A stretch of 64,000 nt of DNA, taken from positions 2,059,001-2,123,000 of the forward strand of contig NZ_CP060204.1 of assembly GCF_014250475.1 (NCBI RefSeq), read 5' to 3'. This document shows, piece by piece, positions 1-8,839 of this stretch; position 1 is the stretch's first letter; every line of letters begins with the position of its first letter. This DNA comes from Selenomonas timonae. GTDB taxonomy: Bacteria > Bacillota > Negativicutes > Selenomonadales > Selenomonadaceae. The notes under the pieces were generated by a model. The model worked only from the letters and a program-made list of their open reading frames with translations. It was not told where the DNA came from and did no database searches. The translations under genes were made by a program, and so were the position numbers.

Positions 1-431
1 TGTTCGAGAGGTATCGCGGCACGGGTTGGAAGAAGCCCTATCTCATCTACGGGATGTGCGATGAGTCCTTCTCCATCAACTACACGACGAAGATTTCAGA
101 GGGCGTTGATGCGGGCTGGTTTATGTTCTTTGTCACCCTGCTGAACCAGATCTACTGGGTTGCAAGCGCAACCATCGGTGGACTGGTCGGCACGAGCCTC
201 CCCATCAATACGGAGGGTATTGAATTCGCTATGACAGGACTCTTCGTCGTGATCTTTATGGAGCAGTGGATGAACGACCCGCAGCATTATACGGGCATCC
301 TCGGACTTGCAGCTGCAGGCATCGCACTTGCCGTCTTCGGGCGTGAGGCTTTTATGCTCCCGACCATGTTCATCATTCTCGCGGGATGCCTCGCACTCCG
401 TCCCTTCATCGAAGGGAGAGAGATGGCATGA
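1..431 (+). CDS. azlC: AzlC family branched-chain amino acid exporter, large subunit (5' partial)
   Basis: The reading frame is open from base 3, so the true start lies outside the window; about 142 C-terminal residues are visible. AzlC with AzlD forms an inner-membrane exporter of branched-chain amino acids and analogues. The visible part carries the family's KPYLIYGMCDE segment, several hydrophobic membrane segments, and a late PTMFIILAGCLALRP stretch. The stop TGA (429-431) overlaps the ATG of the next gene (428) in an ATGA arrangement, the usual coupling of azlC to azlD. Function in this organism is inferred from the family and the pairing. Confidence 0.88.
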   Translation, partial: FERYRGTGWKKPYLIYGMCDESFSINYTTKISEGVDAGWFMFFVTLLNQIYWVASATIGGLVGTSLPINTEGIEFAMTGLFVVIFMEQWMNDPQHYTGILGLAAAGIALAVFGREAFMLPTMFIILAGCLALRPFIEGREMA

Positions 432-760
432 CGTTCACTGAACAGTGTATTACCATCGGGCTCTGTGCGCTTGCGAGTGTACTCACGCGCGCCCTCCCCT
501 TTCTCCTGATCTCAGAGAAGAAGCCGACGCCGCCGATTATCCGCTACCTCGGCAACGTCCTCCCCGCCGCCGTCTTTGGGATGCTTGTCGTCTACTGTCT
601 CAAGGATACAACATTGTTCAGTGGCAGTCACGGTCTGCCGGAGCTTACAGGAATACTCGTGACTGCATTGCTTCATCTGAAATTTCGCCAGATGCTGCTC
701 TCGATTGGAGGAGGGACGGCAGTCTATATGATACTAATTCAATGGGTATTCATCCCATAA
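428..760 (+). CDS. azlD: AzlD family branched-chain amino acid exporter, small subunit
   Basis: A 110-residue hydrophobic protein beginning MTFTEQCITIG. The ATG at 428 was chosen over an in-frame ATG 42 bases upstream because it overlaps the azlC stop (ATGA), typical of this pair. It has the family's early TRALPFLL segment and a PPIIRYLGNVLPAAVFGMLVVYC-type region with three or four predicted membrane helices. It is the small partner of AzlC in branched-chain amino acid export. A terminator follows directly after the stop. Confidence 0.87.
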   Translation: MTFTEQCITIGLCALASVLTRALPFLLISEKKPTPPIIRYLGNVLPAAVFGMLVVYCLKDTTLFSGSHGLPELTGILVTALLHLKFRQMLLSIGGGTAVYMILIQWVFIP

Positions 761-789
761 AAAAAATTCCCCATAAAGGGGAATTTTTT
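761..789. terminator. Bidirectional rho-independent terminator between azlD and the RND pump
   Basis: A 12-bp perfect stem, AAAAAATTCCCC and GGGGAATTTTTT, closes around the loop ATAAA. A/T runs on both sides let it end azlD (+) and the efflux operon (-). Confidence 0.9.
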
Positions 790-794
790 GATGG

Positions 795-3700
795 TTACAT
801 ATAGTCATCCGCCGTGCGGGTCTTTGCCTTCTTGCGGAGGCCAAGCATACGCGAGATACGGTCGACAATGACATAGAACACGGGAATGAGGAAGATACCC
901 AGAATGGTGGCAAAGAGCATGCCGCCGACAACAGCGACGCCCATGCCGTTACGCGCCGCAGCGCCCGCACCGGATGCCATGCAGAGAGGCAGACAGCCAA
1001 TGATGAACGCAAACGATGTCATGAGGATCGGGCGGAGACGCAGCCCCGCCGCCTGAATCGCCGCTTTGAGCGGATCCATGCCGCGATCCACGCGAATCTT
1101 CGCGAACTCAACAATCAGAATTGCATTCTTTGCCGCAAGACCGATGACCATGATGACACCGATCTGCATATAGACGCTGTTCTGATAGCCCGCCGCAGGA
1201 ATGCCAATTGTGCCGAAGATCGTCGCGAGGATGTACTCGGAGAAGAGTGCCCCGAAGATGCCAGTCGGCACCGTGAAGAGCACGGCAAACGGTACGCTCC
1301 AGCTCTCATAGAGTGCCGCAAGACAGAGGAATACAAAGACCAGACAGAGTGCAAGCACCTGCATAGTTGAATCCGCCGACTTCTTCTCCTCACGGCTCTG
1401 CCCCGACCACTCGATGCTGAATCCGGAACCCGCGTGCTTCTGCACAATCTCGGTGATGGCGTTCATCGCCTCGCCCGAGCTGTAGCCGGAGCCGGAACTT
1501 CCCTGGAACGTGATCGAACGCGCGCCGTTGAATCGGCTGATCTGCGTGGGACCCGTTGTGAGTTTGGGTTTGAGCAAGGTATCGAGAGGTACCATGCCGC
1601 CCTGAGAGTTCTTGACAAAGACGAACTTTGCCGCCTCTGCCTCGGTGCGATAGGTCACGTCGGACTGCAGCACGACCTTGTAGGTCCGCCCGAACTGGTT
1701 GAAGTCATTGACCTCATAGCCGCCGAAGTTGACCTGCAGTGCCGTGAATACATCCGAGAGCTGAACGCCGAGATTCTTGACCTTTTCGCGGTCAATCTCA
1801 TACTGATAGCTCGGCGCGTTGATCTTAAACGTCGAGCGCACGCCCCGTAGCTCGGGGCGCGTATTTGCCTCGGCAAGAATCGCATTCACGATGTCGTTGA
1901 GCTCGGTGTCGGAATGTCCGCTCATGTCCTGCAGCTGGAGCGACCAGCCGCCGACATTGCCGAGCCCCGGCAGTGCGGGCGGATTGATGGCAACGACAAG
2001 TGCCTCGGGTGCCTCCATCGCGCCGACGCGGAACATCGTACCGACCGCAGCGGCAACCGACTCAGCGAGCCCTGCACGCTGCGACCAGTCCTTCATACCA
2101 ACGAACACGACAGCACCGTTAGAGTTCGCACCGCCCGCGAGGATGTCGAAGCCGTTGATGGACATGACGGCACTCTGCCCCTTGATCTCGCGCTGTGCCG
2201 CCTGCTGGATCTTGTCCACGGTCTTCTGTGTCTGATTCGTGGACGTGCCCGGCGGCAGCTGAATCGCGATCATCATATAGCCCTGATCTTCCTCAGGGAC
2301 AAATGTGGTCGGCAGATTCCGATAGATGATCGCCGTAAGCCCGCAGACGATGAGCAGGAAGATAACGGCAACCTTCGATTTGCGGATAAACTTGCTAACG
2401 ATACCAACATAGCCCTTGCGCGTCGCATCGAACCAGTTATTGAATCGGTCAAAGAAGCGGTCGAGTACGCTCTTTGTCCCATTCTCCTTCTTTGGTTTGA
2501 GCATGAGAGCGCAGAGTGCCGGCGTCAGCGACAGCGCGACAAAGGCAGAAATCGCCATCGAGATTGCAATCGTGAGCGCGAACTGCTTGTAGAGCACGCC
2601 CATCATGCCGCCGAGGAAGGCAACGGGGACAAAGACCGCTGCGAGCACGAAGGCAATCGCAACAACAGGCCCCTGCACCTCTGCCATCGCACGCTCCGTT
2701 GCGTCAACGGGCGAAAGTCCGCTCTCCATATGATGCTCGACGTTCTCGATGACGACGATCGCATCGTCGACGACAAGACCGATTGCAAGCACCATTGCAA
2801 AGAGTGTCAGCGTATTGATGGAGAAATCCAACAGGACGAACGCGCCGAATGCACCGATGAGGGACACAGGCACGGCGAGCAGCGGGATCAGCGTCGCGCG
2901 CCAGCTCTGCAAAAAGAGGAAGATGACGAGCACGACGAGCAGCAGTGCCTCAAGGAAGGTATGCACAACCTCCTTAATGGATGCGTTGATGTAGTCGGTA
3001 CTGTCAAAGACGGACTTCATCTTGAGCCCGGGAGGGAAGGTCTTCTCCGCCTCCTCTAGGATCTTGCGCACCTCCGCAAGGGTAATCATGGCGTTCGCAT
3101 CGGAGGTCAGCTGAATGCCGAAACCAACGGCGGGATAGCCGTTAAATTTCGCAACAATATTATTTTGACGCTGACCGGTCTCAATACGTGCAACATCCTT
3201 CAAGCGGACGAATGTGCCGTCCTTGCCCGCGGCAATGATGACGTTGCCGAACTCCTCGGGGGTCGTAAGACGCCCCTGTACCTTGCCCGTGAACTGCTTC
3301 TCCTGCCCGTTCTGCGTCGGCATACCGCCGACCGTGCCGGCAGGAGCCTGTACGTTCTGCTCGTTGATTGCCCGTGTAATGTCCGAAACGGTCAGACCGA
3401 GCTCCGCGAGGCGATCCGGATTCATCCAGACGCGCATCGCATAGTCGGCACCGAATACCTGCACATCGCCCACGCCGCTGACGCGCTTGATCGCATCGAG
3501 GAAGTAGAGCGTCGCATAGTTCTTCATGAAGGCGCGGTCATAGGTGCCGTCCTCGGAGTACAGCGAAACGAAGTACGCCATCTGCCCCGAGGATTTGCGC
3601 GTCGTAACGCCCGCCGACTGCACGGAGGATGGCAGGCTGGCATTTGCCCCCGCCGCATTGTTCTGCACCTTGACGGCATCCATATCTCCGTCCGTGCCGA

Positions 3701-3986
3701 CATCGAACGTAACAGAAAGGCTGTAACGCCCCGTATCATCAGAGGTGGAGCTCATGTAGTCCATCCCCTGCGTACCGTTGATCTGCTCCTCGATGACCTG
3801 CGCCACCGTCTCATTGACAACGGCAGCACTTGCGCCCGTATAGTTCGCCGACACCGCAACCGTCGGCGGCGAGATCTGCGGATACTGCGCGATTGGCAGT
3901 GAGAACCCCGCGATCGTACCGATGATGACGATCATCACCGCAATGACAATCGCAAAGATCGGTCGGTGTATGAAAAATTTTGCCAA
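795..3986 (-). CDS. RND multidrug efflux transporter, AcrB/MexB (HAE1) type
   Basis: A 1063-residue inner-membrane proton-driven pump that takes drugs and other amphiphiles from the periplasm or membrane and passes them to an outer-membrane channel. The N-terminus MAKFFIHRPIFA is typical of the family. The proton-relay residues are visible: the paired Asp in GLVVDDAIVVIENVE (TM4) and the Lys in GLAAKNAILIVEFAK (TM10). Length matches AcrB (about 1050). The start is TTG at 3986, with GGAGGAG placed correctly upstream. The adaptor gene precedes it by 12 bases. No TolC-like gene follows, so the outer-membrane partner must be encoded elsewhere. Substrates cannot be read from sequence. Confidence 0.95.
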   Translation of the reverse strand: MAKFFIHRPIFAIVIAVMIVIIGTIAGFSLPIAQYPQISPPTVAVSANYTGASAAVVNETVAQVIEEQINGTQGMDYMSSTSDDTGRYSLSVTFDVGTDGDMDAVKVQNNAAGANASLPSSVQSAGVTTRKSSGQMAYFVSLYSEDGTYDRAFMKNYATLYFLDAIKRVSGVGDVQVFGADYAMRVWMNPDRLAELGLTVSDITRAINEQNVQAPAGTVGGMPTQNGQEKQFTGKVQGRLTTPEEFGNVIIAAGKDGTFVRLKDVARIETGQRQNNIVAKFNGYPAVGFGIQLTSDANAMITLAEVRKILEEAEKTFPPGLKMKSVFDSTDYINASIKEVVHTFLEALLLVVLVIFLFLQSWRATLIPLLAVPVSLIGAFGAFVLLDFSINTLTLFAMVLAIGLVVDDAIVVIENVEHHMESGLSPVDATERAMAEVQGPVVAIAFVLAAVFVPVAFLGGMMGVLYKQFALTIAISMAISAFVALSLTPALCALMLKPKKENGTKSVLDRFFDRFNNWFDATRKGYVGIVSKFIRKSKVAVIFLLIVCGLTAIIYRNLPTTFVPEEDQGYMMIAIQLPPGTSTNQTQKTVDKIQQAAQREIKGQSAVMSINGFDILAGGANSNGAVVFVGMKDWSQRAGLAESVAAAVGTMFRVGAMEAPEALVVAINPPALPGLGNVGGWSLQLQDMSGHSDTELNDIVNAILAEANTRPELRGVRSTFKINAPSYQYEIDREKVKNLGVQLSDVFTALQVNFGGYEVNDFNQFGRTYKVVLQSDVTYRTEAEAAKFVFVKNSQGGMVPLDTLLKPKLTTGPTQISRFNGARSITFQGSSGSGYSSGEAMNAITEIVQKHAGSGFSIEWSGQSREEKKSADSTMQVLALCLVFVFLCLAALYESWSVPFAVLFTVPTGIFGALFSEYILATIFGTIGIPAAGYQNSVYMQIGVIMVIGLAAKNAILIVEFAKIRVDRGMDPLKAAIQAAGLRLRPILMTSFAFIIGCLPLCMASGAGAAARNGMGVAVVGGMLFATILGIFLIPVFYVIVDRISRMLGLRKKAKTRTADDYM

Positions 3987-3998
3987 AGGATCTCCTCC

Positions 3999-5192
3999 TT
4001 ACTTCGCGGGCGTGAGCTCACGCGTATTAAAGTTGGAGGTATCCCCCTCAAGCGAGAATCCCATGTCGCTTGCTGTCACCATCGTCACGGCTAGATCGCC
4101 GCCCTCCTGGAGCGTGGTCAGCCCCTCAACCACAACGATATCCGAGCTGTCCAAACCTTCCTTGACAACGTAGTAGCTGCCAATCTTATCGCCCAGTGTC
4201 ACCGTGCGTGCGACAGCCTTATTGTCCGGCCCTACGAGCATGACAAAGGACTTGCCGAGCAGCTGCTGAACAGCACGCTCAGGCACGAGAATCGCATTCG
4301 GAATCGTGTCGCCGATCAGGCTGACGCGCGCAAACATGCCCGGCAGGAGAAGTCCATCCGGATTATCAAAGAGAGCCTTTACCGTCAGTGTCCCCGTCTG
4401 AGCAGTAAGAGCGCGATCCGAGGTCACGATATGCCCGATGATCGGATACTTCGAGCCGTTGGAGAGCGTCAGCTCGACCACAACAGCAGCGATTCCGCCC
4501 TGCTGTGCCGCCTGCTCAACGAAGTTCAGGTACTCGTTCTCTGAGAGGCTGAACTGCGCAAAGATCGGGTTTGCTGTGCCCATCGAAACGAGCGTCGTCG
4601 TTCCCGCAGAGACAAATGTCCCCATCGCCACATCATCTACAGAGAGCTGCCCCGACATCGGTGCGTAGATCACCGTATCATCGAGATTCTCCTGTGCCTG
4701 ACGCACGAGTGCTTCATTCGCAGCGACCGCCGCCTCATAGGCGTTCACCTGTGCCTGCTGCGTGGAGAGTGTCTGCTCAGAGACCGCTGCACTGGCATAG
4801 AGCTGCTGATAGCGTCCGAGATCCATGCGCGCATTGTTCAGCGTCGCCTCGGATTGCGCAAGCACGGCCTTCGCCTGCAGAAGCGCACTCTCATACTGGC
4901 GAGAGTCAATGCGGTAGAGTGGCTGCCCTGCCGATACAGACTGCCCACCCACGATGTATTTCTCGACAATGTTCCCGGAGACACGCGACTGAATCTTCAC
5001 CTCGTCCGTGCCCACGATCTGCCCCGCATATACATGCGTGAGCGGCGTATCCTGCCGCAGTACATTCATCGCCTTGACAGACGTCGCACGCGCTCCGCCC
5101 CCCTGCTGACCGCTCCCGCAGCCGCTCAGAAGCATAGCGAGCGCGAAGATCGCAGCGACGAGAACGCCCAGACCTTTTCTGTTCTCAAACAA
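3999..5192 (-). CDS. RND efflux periplasmic adaptor (membrane fusion lipoprotein), AcrA type
   Basis: About 397 residues. It links the inner-membrane pump to the outer-membrane channel. A lipobox, AMLLSGC, follows a hydrophobic signal, so it is probably a lipoprotein. Next come the barrel-sandwich half IVGTDEVKIQSRVSGNIVEKY, an alpha-hairpin with alternating Ala/Gln (about 95-165), the second lipoyl half, and a beta-barrel/MP domain ending PAK. I place the start at TTG 5192: a GAGGAGG lies eight bases ahead of it, whereas the in-frame ATG 30 bases upstream lies before that Shine-Dalgarno. It is the first gene of a two-gene operon with the pump. Confidence 0.92.
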   Translation of the reverse strand: MFENRKGLGVLVAAIFALAMLLSGCGSGQQGGGARATSVKAMNVLRQDTPLTHVYAGQIVGTDEVKIQSRVSGNIVEKYIVGGQSVSAGQPLYRIDSRQYESALLQAKAVLAQSEATLNNARMDLGRYQQLYASAAVSEQTLSTQQAQVNAYEAAVAANEALVRQAQENLDDTVIYAPMSGQLSVDDVAMGTFVSAGTTTLVSMGTANPIFAQFSLSENEYLNFVEQAAQQGGIAAVVVELTLSNGSKYPIIGHIVTSDRALTAQTGTLTVKALFDNPDGLLLPGMFARVSLIGDTIPNAILVPERAVQQLLGKSFVMLVGPDNKAVARTVTLGDKIGSYYVVKEGLDSSDIVVVEGLTTLQEGGDLAVTMVTASDMGFSLEGDTSNFNTRELTPAK

Positions 5193-5296
5193 ATAAATAA
5201 CCTCCTCTTTCCCATTCCCCACATCATGTGAAAGGTGTTAACATATGTATGAAGAAGGGCAGGTATCCGCACGGGAATCCCTGCCATAACAGATTC

Positions 5297-5325
5297 ATAT
5301 TAGCGAAGCACGGTGCAAAAGTCAA
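5297..5325 (-). promoter_or_regulatory. Sigma-70 promoter of the RND efflux operon
   Basis: On the minus strand, TTGACT (5320-5325) and TAATAT (5297-5302) are separated by exactly 17 bp. The untranslated leader (5193-5290) contains an imperfect hairpin, GGCAGG...CCTGCC, around 5259-5285, which could be a regulator site or leader structure. Confidence 0.75.
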
Positions 5326-5363
5326 GAAATGATGTGTGCTTCAAGGTGAAGTTTAACCGATTT

Positions 5364-6080
5364 TTAACCGAGTCCGATGCGGTCAAGAGCGGCTGCGGCA
5401 GCTTGCTGCTCCGCCTCCTTCTTGCTACGTCCCGTACCTTCCCCCATCGGCTCGTCACCAATAAGAACGCGGGTCGTAAAACGCTTGTCATGGTCGGGTC
5501 CCGTCTCACCGATCAGCTTGTAGGAAATCGACGCATGTCGCTTCTGCTGCACATGCTCCTGCAGTGTCGTCTTGTAGTCGCGCGCAACATGCGTCTTCTC
5601 TACAGAGAGCGCCTCAGCAGCAAGCTGATGTGCCACATAGTCACGCGCTGTCTCCCAGCCGCCGTCGAGATAGACGGCACCGACGAGCGCCTCGAATGCG
5701 TTCTCGAGATTGTTCTGCCTATCTGCGCCCCCATTGTGCAGCTCCCCACGCCCGAGCAGGAGGTAGCTGCCAAGGTCGAGCTGCCGCGCAAGGCGCGCAA
5801 GCGTCTCACTCTGAACGAGGCTCGCGCGCATCTTCGTCAGCTCCCCCTCGGAGCACTCCGGAAAATGCGCATACAAATACGTGCTGGAGGCAAGCTCCAG
5901 CACGGCATCGCCCAGAAACTCCAGACGTTCGTTATGCGGTATATCATCCTTCGCTTCATTTGTATACGAAGGGTGGGTCAGCGCCTCATCGAGCAGCGAG
6001 AGGTCGCCGAAGGAAACACCTATTTGGACAGAAAGGCGCACAAGTGCTGCGCGCCTTCCCTCCGTCATTTCGTGTGCCAT
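5364..6080 (-). CDS. rnc: Ribonuclease III
   Basis: A 238-residue double-strand-specific endoribonuclease that processes rRNA precursors and other structured RNAs. The RNase III signature NERLEFLGDAVLEL is present (about 50-63), with catalytic acidic residues there and in the NLENAFEALVGAVYLD segment (Glu and Asp). A C-terminal dsRNA-binding domain covers about 160-235 (DYKTTLQEHVQ...GTGRSKKEAEQQAA). Length is standard. It lies five bases after fabF and is probably co-transcribed with it, a common Firmicute arrangement. A cell with type III CRISPR and antisense RNAs may also use it, but nothing here shows that. Confidence 0.96.
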   Translation of the reverse strand: MAHEMTEGRRAALVRLSVQIGVSFGDLSLLDEALTHPSYTNEAKDDIPHNERLEFLGDAVLELASSTYLYAHFPECSEGELTKMRASLVQSETLARLARQLDLGSYLLLGRGELHNGGADRQNNLENAFEALVGAVYLDGGWETARDYVAHQLAAEALSVEKTHVARDYKTTLQEHVQQKRHASISYKLIGETGPDHDKRFTTRVLIGDEPMGEGTGRSKKEAEQQAAAAALDRIGLG

Positions 6081-6085
6081 TTGTT

Positions 6086-7330
6086 TTACTTCTGATACTT
6101 CTTGACGACGAGACAGGCGTTGTGCCCGCCGAAGCCGAAGGAGTTCGAGATCGCCGCGCGAACTTTTTTCGCACGCGCCTTATTCGGTACATAGTCGAGG
6201 TCGAGCCCCTCGTCCGGCGTATCGTAGTTGATCGTCGGCGGGAGCATATCGTTCTCGACTGCAAGCGCCGTTGCAATCAGCTCAACACTGCCTGCAGCAC
6301 CGAGTAGATGTCCCGTCATGGACTTGATCGAGGAGACTGCAACATCCTTTGCAGCATCGCCCCAGACCGTCTTGATTGCCTCGGTCTCGCAGAGGTCATT
6401 CATATGCGTGGACGTGCCATGTGCATTGATATAGTCGATATCCTCCGGGCTGAGTCCCGCATCGTCGAGGGCGTACTTCATGCACTTCGCCTGATATTCG
6501 CCATGCGGCGCGGGGCTCGTAATGTGATAGCCGTCGGAGTTGGAACCATAGCCGACGAGCTCGGCGTAGATATGTGCACCACGCGCCTCTGCGTGCTCGA
6601 GCGTCTCAAGCACGACCAGACCCGCGCCCTCGCCCATGACGAAGCCCGAGCGGTTCTTGTCGAACGGACGCGAGGCATGCGCGGGATCGTCGTTGTGATC
6701 CGTGCAGAGTGCCTTCATCGCAGCAAAGCCCGCGCTTGCAGCCTCGGAGATGCTTGCCTCCGTGCCGCCCGCGATCATGATGTCTGCCTCGCCACGCTGC
6801 ATCACGCGATAGGCATCGCCGATACAGTTCGCGCCCGTCGCACACGCCGTCACAACACAGGACACAGGACCATGCAGGCCGTAGTTGATTGCGACCTGCC
6901 CCGCTGCCATGTTGGCAATCATCATGGGGATGAAGAAGGGGCTGACGCGCTCGGGTCCCTTGTCAAAGAGGCGCTCATAGGTGCTATGCATCGTCTCGAT
7001 GCCGCCGATGCCCGCGCCGACATAGGCGCCGATGCGATCGCGATCCTCGCTGTCCAGATCGAGCCCCGCGTCTGCAATCGCCATACCGGCGGAGACGACG
7101 GCGAACTGAGCGTAGCGATCCATGCGCTTTGCCTCTTTCTTGTCGATGTAGCCATCGACATCGAAGTCCTTGACCTCGCCCGCAATCTGCGCAGCGTAGT
7201 TCGTCGCATCGAAGCGGGTAATGCGTTCAATGCCGTTCTTGCCTGCAAGCAGCGCCTCCCAGAAGGCGTCCTTACCAATGCCGATCGGCGTGATCGGGCC
7301 AACCCCCGTAACGACAATTCTCTTCTTCAA
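6086..7330 (-). CDS. fabF: Beta-ketoacyl-ACP synthase II
   Basis: A 414-residue condensing enzyme that elongates acyl-ACP with malonyl-ACP in fatty acid synthesis. The thiolase-fold Cys-His-His triad is visible: Cys163 in VVTACATGAN, His in INAHGTSTHMND, and His in SMTGHLLGAAGS. It starts MKKRIVVTGVGPITPIG, a typical FabF N-terminus, and ends with GFGGHNACLVV. It lies between a FabK-like oxidoreductase gene and rnc, on a transcript that seems separate from the main fab operon, because a terminator follows acpP. Confidence 0.97.
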   Translation of the reverse strand: MKKRIVVTGVGPITPIGIGKDAFWEALLAGKNGIERITRFDATNYAAQIAGEVKDFDVDGYIDKKEAKRMDRYAQFAVVSAGMAIADAGLDLDSEDRDRIGAYVGAGIGGIETMHSTYERLFDKGPERVSPFFIPMMIANMAAGQVAINYGLHGPVSCVVTACATGANCIGDAYRVMQRGEADIMIAGGTEASISEAASAGFAAMKALCTDHNDDPAHASRPFDKNRSGFVMGEGAGLVVLETLEHAEARGAHIYAELVGYGSNSDGYHITSPAPHGEYQAKCMKYALDDAGLSPEDIDYINAHGTSTHMNDLCETEAIKTVWGDAAKDVAVSSIKSMTGHLLGAAGSVELIATALAVENDMLPPTINYDTPDEGLDLDYVPNKARAKKVRAAISNSFGFGGHNACLVVKKYQK

Positions 7331-7361
7331 ACCAACCGACTCCTTTCCTAGAGTTCACACC

Positions 7362-8309
7362 CTAGTTCGCTGCCTCAAGCTGCTCTTTCAGCTCTTCAAA
7401 TATCTCATGAACACTCAAAATCCGATCGATGCGCGGCATGAACTCGCCCGTAAAGACCAAGCCCGTCTCGAGATCTCCCTGCTGCGCACGCGAGAGTGCG
7501 CGGATGATGCAGAAGTGATGGTCACACTGCTTCAGGCAGCGGTCGCACACCTTCGGCGGTACTGGCCCCTCCATGATCCGTGCCGAGAACGGGGTGCGCA
7601 CAGCACGCCCCGGCAGCCCCACGGGGCTGTGGATGATGACAATGTCATCCTTCTTGGATTTCAGGTAATACTGCTTCAGCGACGGCGCAGCATTGGACTC
7701 CTCACAAGCCGCAAAGCGCGAACCGAGCTGTACGCCATCTGCACCCATCTTGTGCAGATCCGCAATATCCTGCCCCGTCAGGATACCGCCGGCTGCAAAG
7801 ATCGGAATCTTCACCGCCGCGCGGACATCGGAGATGATATTGCGCACGGACTGATCCGTGCCGAGATGACCGCCTGCCTCCTTGCCCTCGACAACGACCG
7901 CAGCCGCGCCGAGTTTTTCGGAGATCTTCGCCAGCTTCGCCGTGGAGACAATCGGCACAATCGGGGTGCCGGACTCCTTGCCGAGCTGGAACATATCGCG
8001 GGAGAATCCCGCACCTGCGACCACGAGGTCAATGCCCTCATCAATCGCAATTTTAACGGCATCCGCAAAGTCGCTTGCCGCGACCATCTCATTGATGCCG
8101 ATGATCCCATTGGGAGATAGTGAGCGCGCGAGACGAATCTCATAGCGCAGTTCCTGCGGCTTCATGCCGGAGGCCGCGATGAGTCCGATTCCGCCCTCGT
8201 TTGCAACAGCGGCCGCGAGCCGCGCCGTTGTTATGCGGATCGCCATGCCGCCCTGAATGATGGGGATGGCGGCAACCTTATTGCCGATCCTCACCTCGGG
8301 TAGTCTCAT
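7362..8309 (-). CDS. FabK-like / nitronate monooxygenase family flavoprotein
   Basis: A 315-residue TIM-barrel FMN protein of the 2-nitropropane dioxygenase/FabK superfamily. Family motifs are IIQGGMAIRITTARLAAAVA near the start, EGKEAGGHLGTD (the H-containing FMN loop), and GAD-GVQLGSRFAACEES. A four-cysteine cluster, CDRCLKQCDHHFC, lies near the C-terminus and could bind metal. The start at 8309 is set by GGAGGG six bases upstream; an upstream in-frame ATG lacks such a site. It is one of two FabK-like proteins in this cluster and diverges strongly from the other (10568-11515). It could be a second enoyl-ACP reductase or a nitronate monooxygenase. Position before fabF favours a lipid role, but this is inference. 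Confidence 0.8.
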   Translation of the reverse strand: MRLPEVRIGNKVAAIPIIQGGMAIRITTARLAAAVANEGGIGLIAASGMKPQELRYEIRLARSLSPNGIIGINEMVAASDFADAVKIAIDEGIDLVVAGAGFSRDMFQLGKESGTPIVPIVSTAKLAKISEKLGAAAVVVEGKEAGGHLGTDQSVRNIISDVRAAVKIPIFAAGGILTGQDIADLHKMGADGVQLGSRFAACEESNAAPSLKQYYLKSKKDDIVIIHSPVGLPGRAVRTPFSARIMEGPVPPKVCDRCLKQCDHHFCIIRALSRAQQGDLETGLVFTGEFMPRIDRILSVHEIFEELKEQLEAAN

Positions 8310-8365
8310 ATAAGCCCTCCAATCGGGAGAGTATGCCACACAGCAGCATCATGTTCATTGAACAT
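8306..8365 (-). CDS. Possible 19-residue leader peptide coupled to the FabK-like gene
   Basis: A short frame reads MFNEHDAAVWHTLPIGGLI and stops at TGA 8308-8306, overlapping the ATG of the FabK-like gene (ATGA). A GGAGAG motif lies close ahead of its ATG. Its start overlaps a 13-bp palindrome, TGTTCATTGAACA (8352-8364). The coupling geometry is the only support. It could equally be chance within a leader. Confidence 0.25.
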   Translation of the reverse strand: MFNEHDAAVWHTLPIGGLI

Positions 8366-8440
8366 TGACTCTCCACAAGAAGTTTTGGCTCCTCCTCCAA
8401 CTCTCGTTCTATCGTCAGTCGGGAGGCACATGTATCACAG

Positions 8441-8459
8441 CAGGGTGCTTCCCACCCTG
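8441..8459. other. Perfect small hairpin in the leader of the FabK-like/fabF transcript
   Basis: CAGGGTG and CACCCTG form a 7-bp perfect stem around a 5-nt loop. There is no U-tract, so it is not an obvious terminator. The rest of 8310-8573 holds the acpP terminator, this hairpin and the small leader frame. Confidence 0.4.
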
Positions 8460-8492
8460 ATTGTATGCAAATTCATAGATGTCTTTTGAGAA

Positions 8493-8524
8493 AAATCCCG
8501 TGCGCCTGAGCTGTCACGGGATTT
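8493..8524 (-). terminator. Terminator after acpP
   Basis: On the minus strand, AAATCCCGTG pairs perfectly with CACGGGATTT around a 12-nt loop, followed by a T run. It separates the fapR-to-acpP transcript from the downstream FabK-like/fabF/rnc genes. Confidence 0.88.
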
Positions 8525-8573
8525 CCCTAAAAGACCAGTTTTGTGCACGAATGCGACCAAAGGTCACTGTGTC

Positions 8574-8804
8574 TTACTTGTTCTGATCGATGTAGTTGAC
8601 GACATCCTGAACCGTCTTAATCTTCTCAGCAGCCTCGTCGGGGATTTCAACATTGAATTCCTCCTCGAAAGCCATGATGAGCTCAACGATGTCGAGCGAA
8701 TCTGCGCCAAGATCGTCAATGAAGGTGGACTCGAGGGTGACTTCATCAGCCTCCGAGCCAAGCTGTTCTACGACGATGTCGCGAACCTTGTCAAACGTTG
8801 CCAT
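8574..8804 (-). CDS. acpP: Acyl carrier protein
   Basis: A 76-residue acidic protein that carries acyl chains on a phosphopantetheine arm during fatty acid synthesis. The attachment serine is Ser36 in [10 protein letters not shown]. Length, acidity and helical pattern are standard. It is the last gene of the fapR-plsX-fabH-fabK-fabD-fabG-acpP run, with a terminator about 50 bases after its stop. Confidence 0.97.
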   Translation of the reverse strand: MATFDKVRDIVVEQLGSEADEVTLESTFIDDLGADSLDIVELIMAFEEEFNVEIPDEAAEKIKTVQDVVNYIDQNK

Positions 8805-8839
8805 GCGTGTTCACCTCCTTTAAATAGATTGATTGTATG

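Noticed and set aside
1914-3059. A 381-codon plus-strand frame inside the RND pump gene
   Set aside because: Antisense shadow of the pump; composition is dominated by Arg, His and Asp, with no motif.
795-5192. An outer-membrane channel gene (TolC/OprM) as part of the efflux operon
   Set aside because: Nothing between the pump and azlD, or upstream of the adaptor, encodes such a protein.
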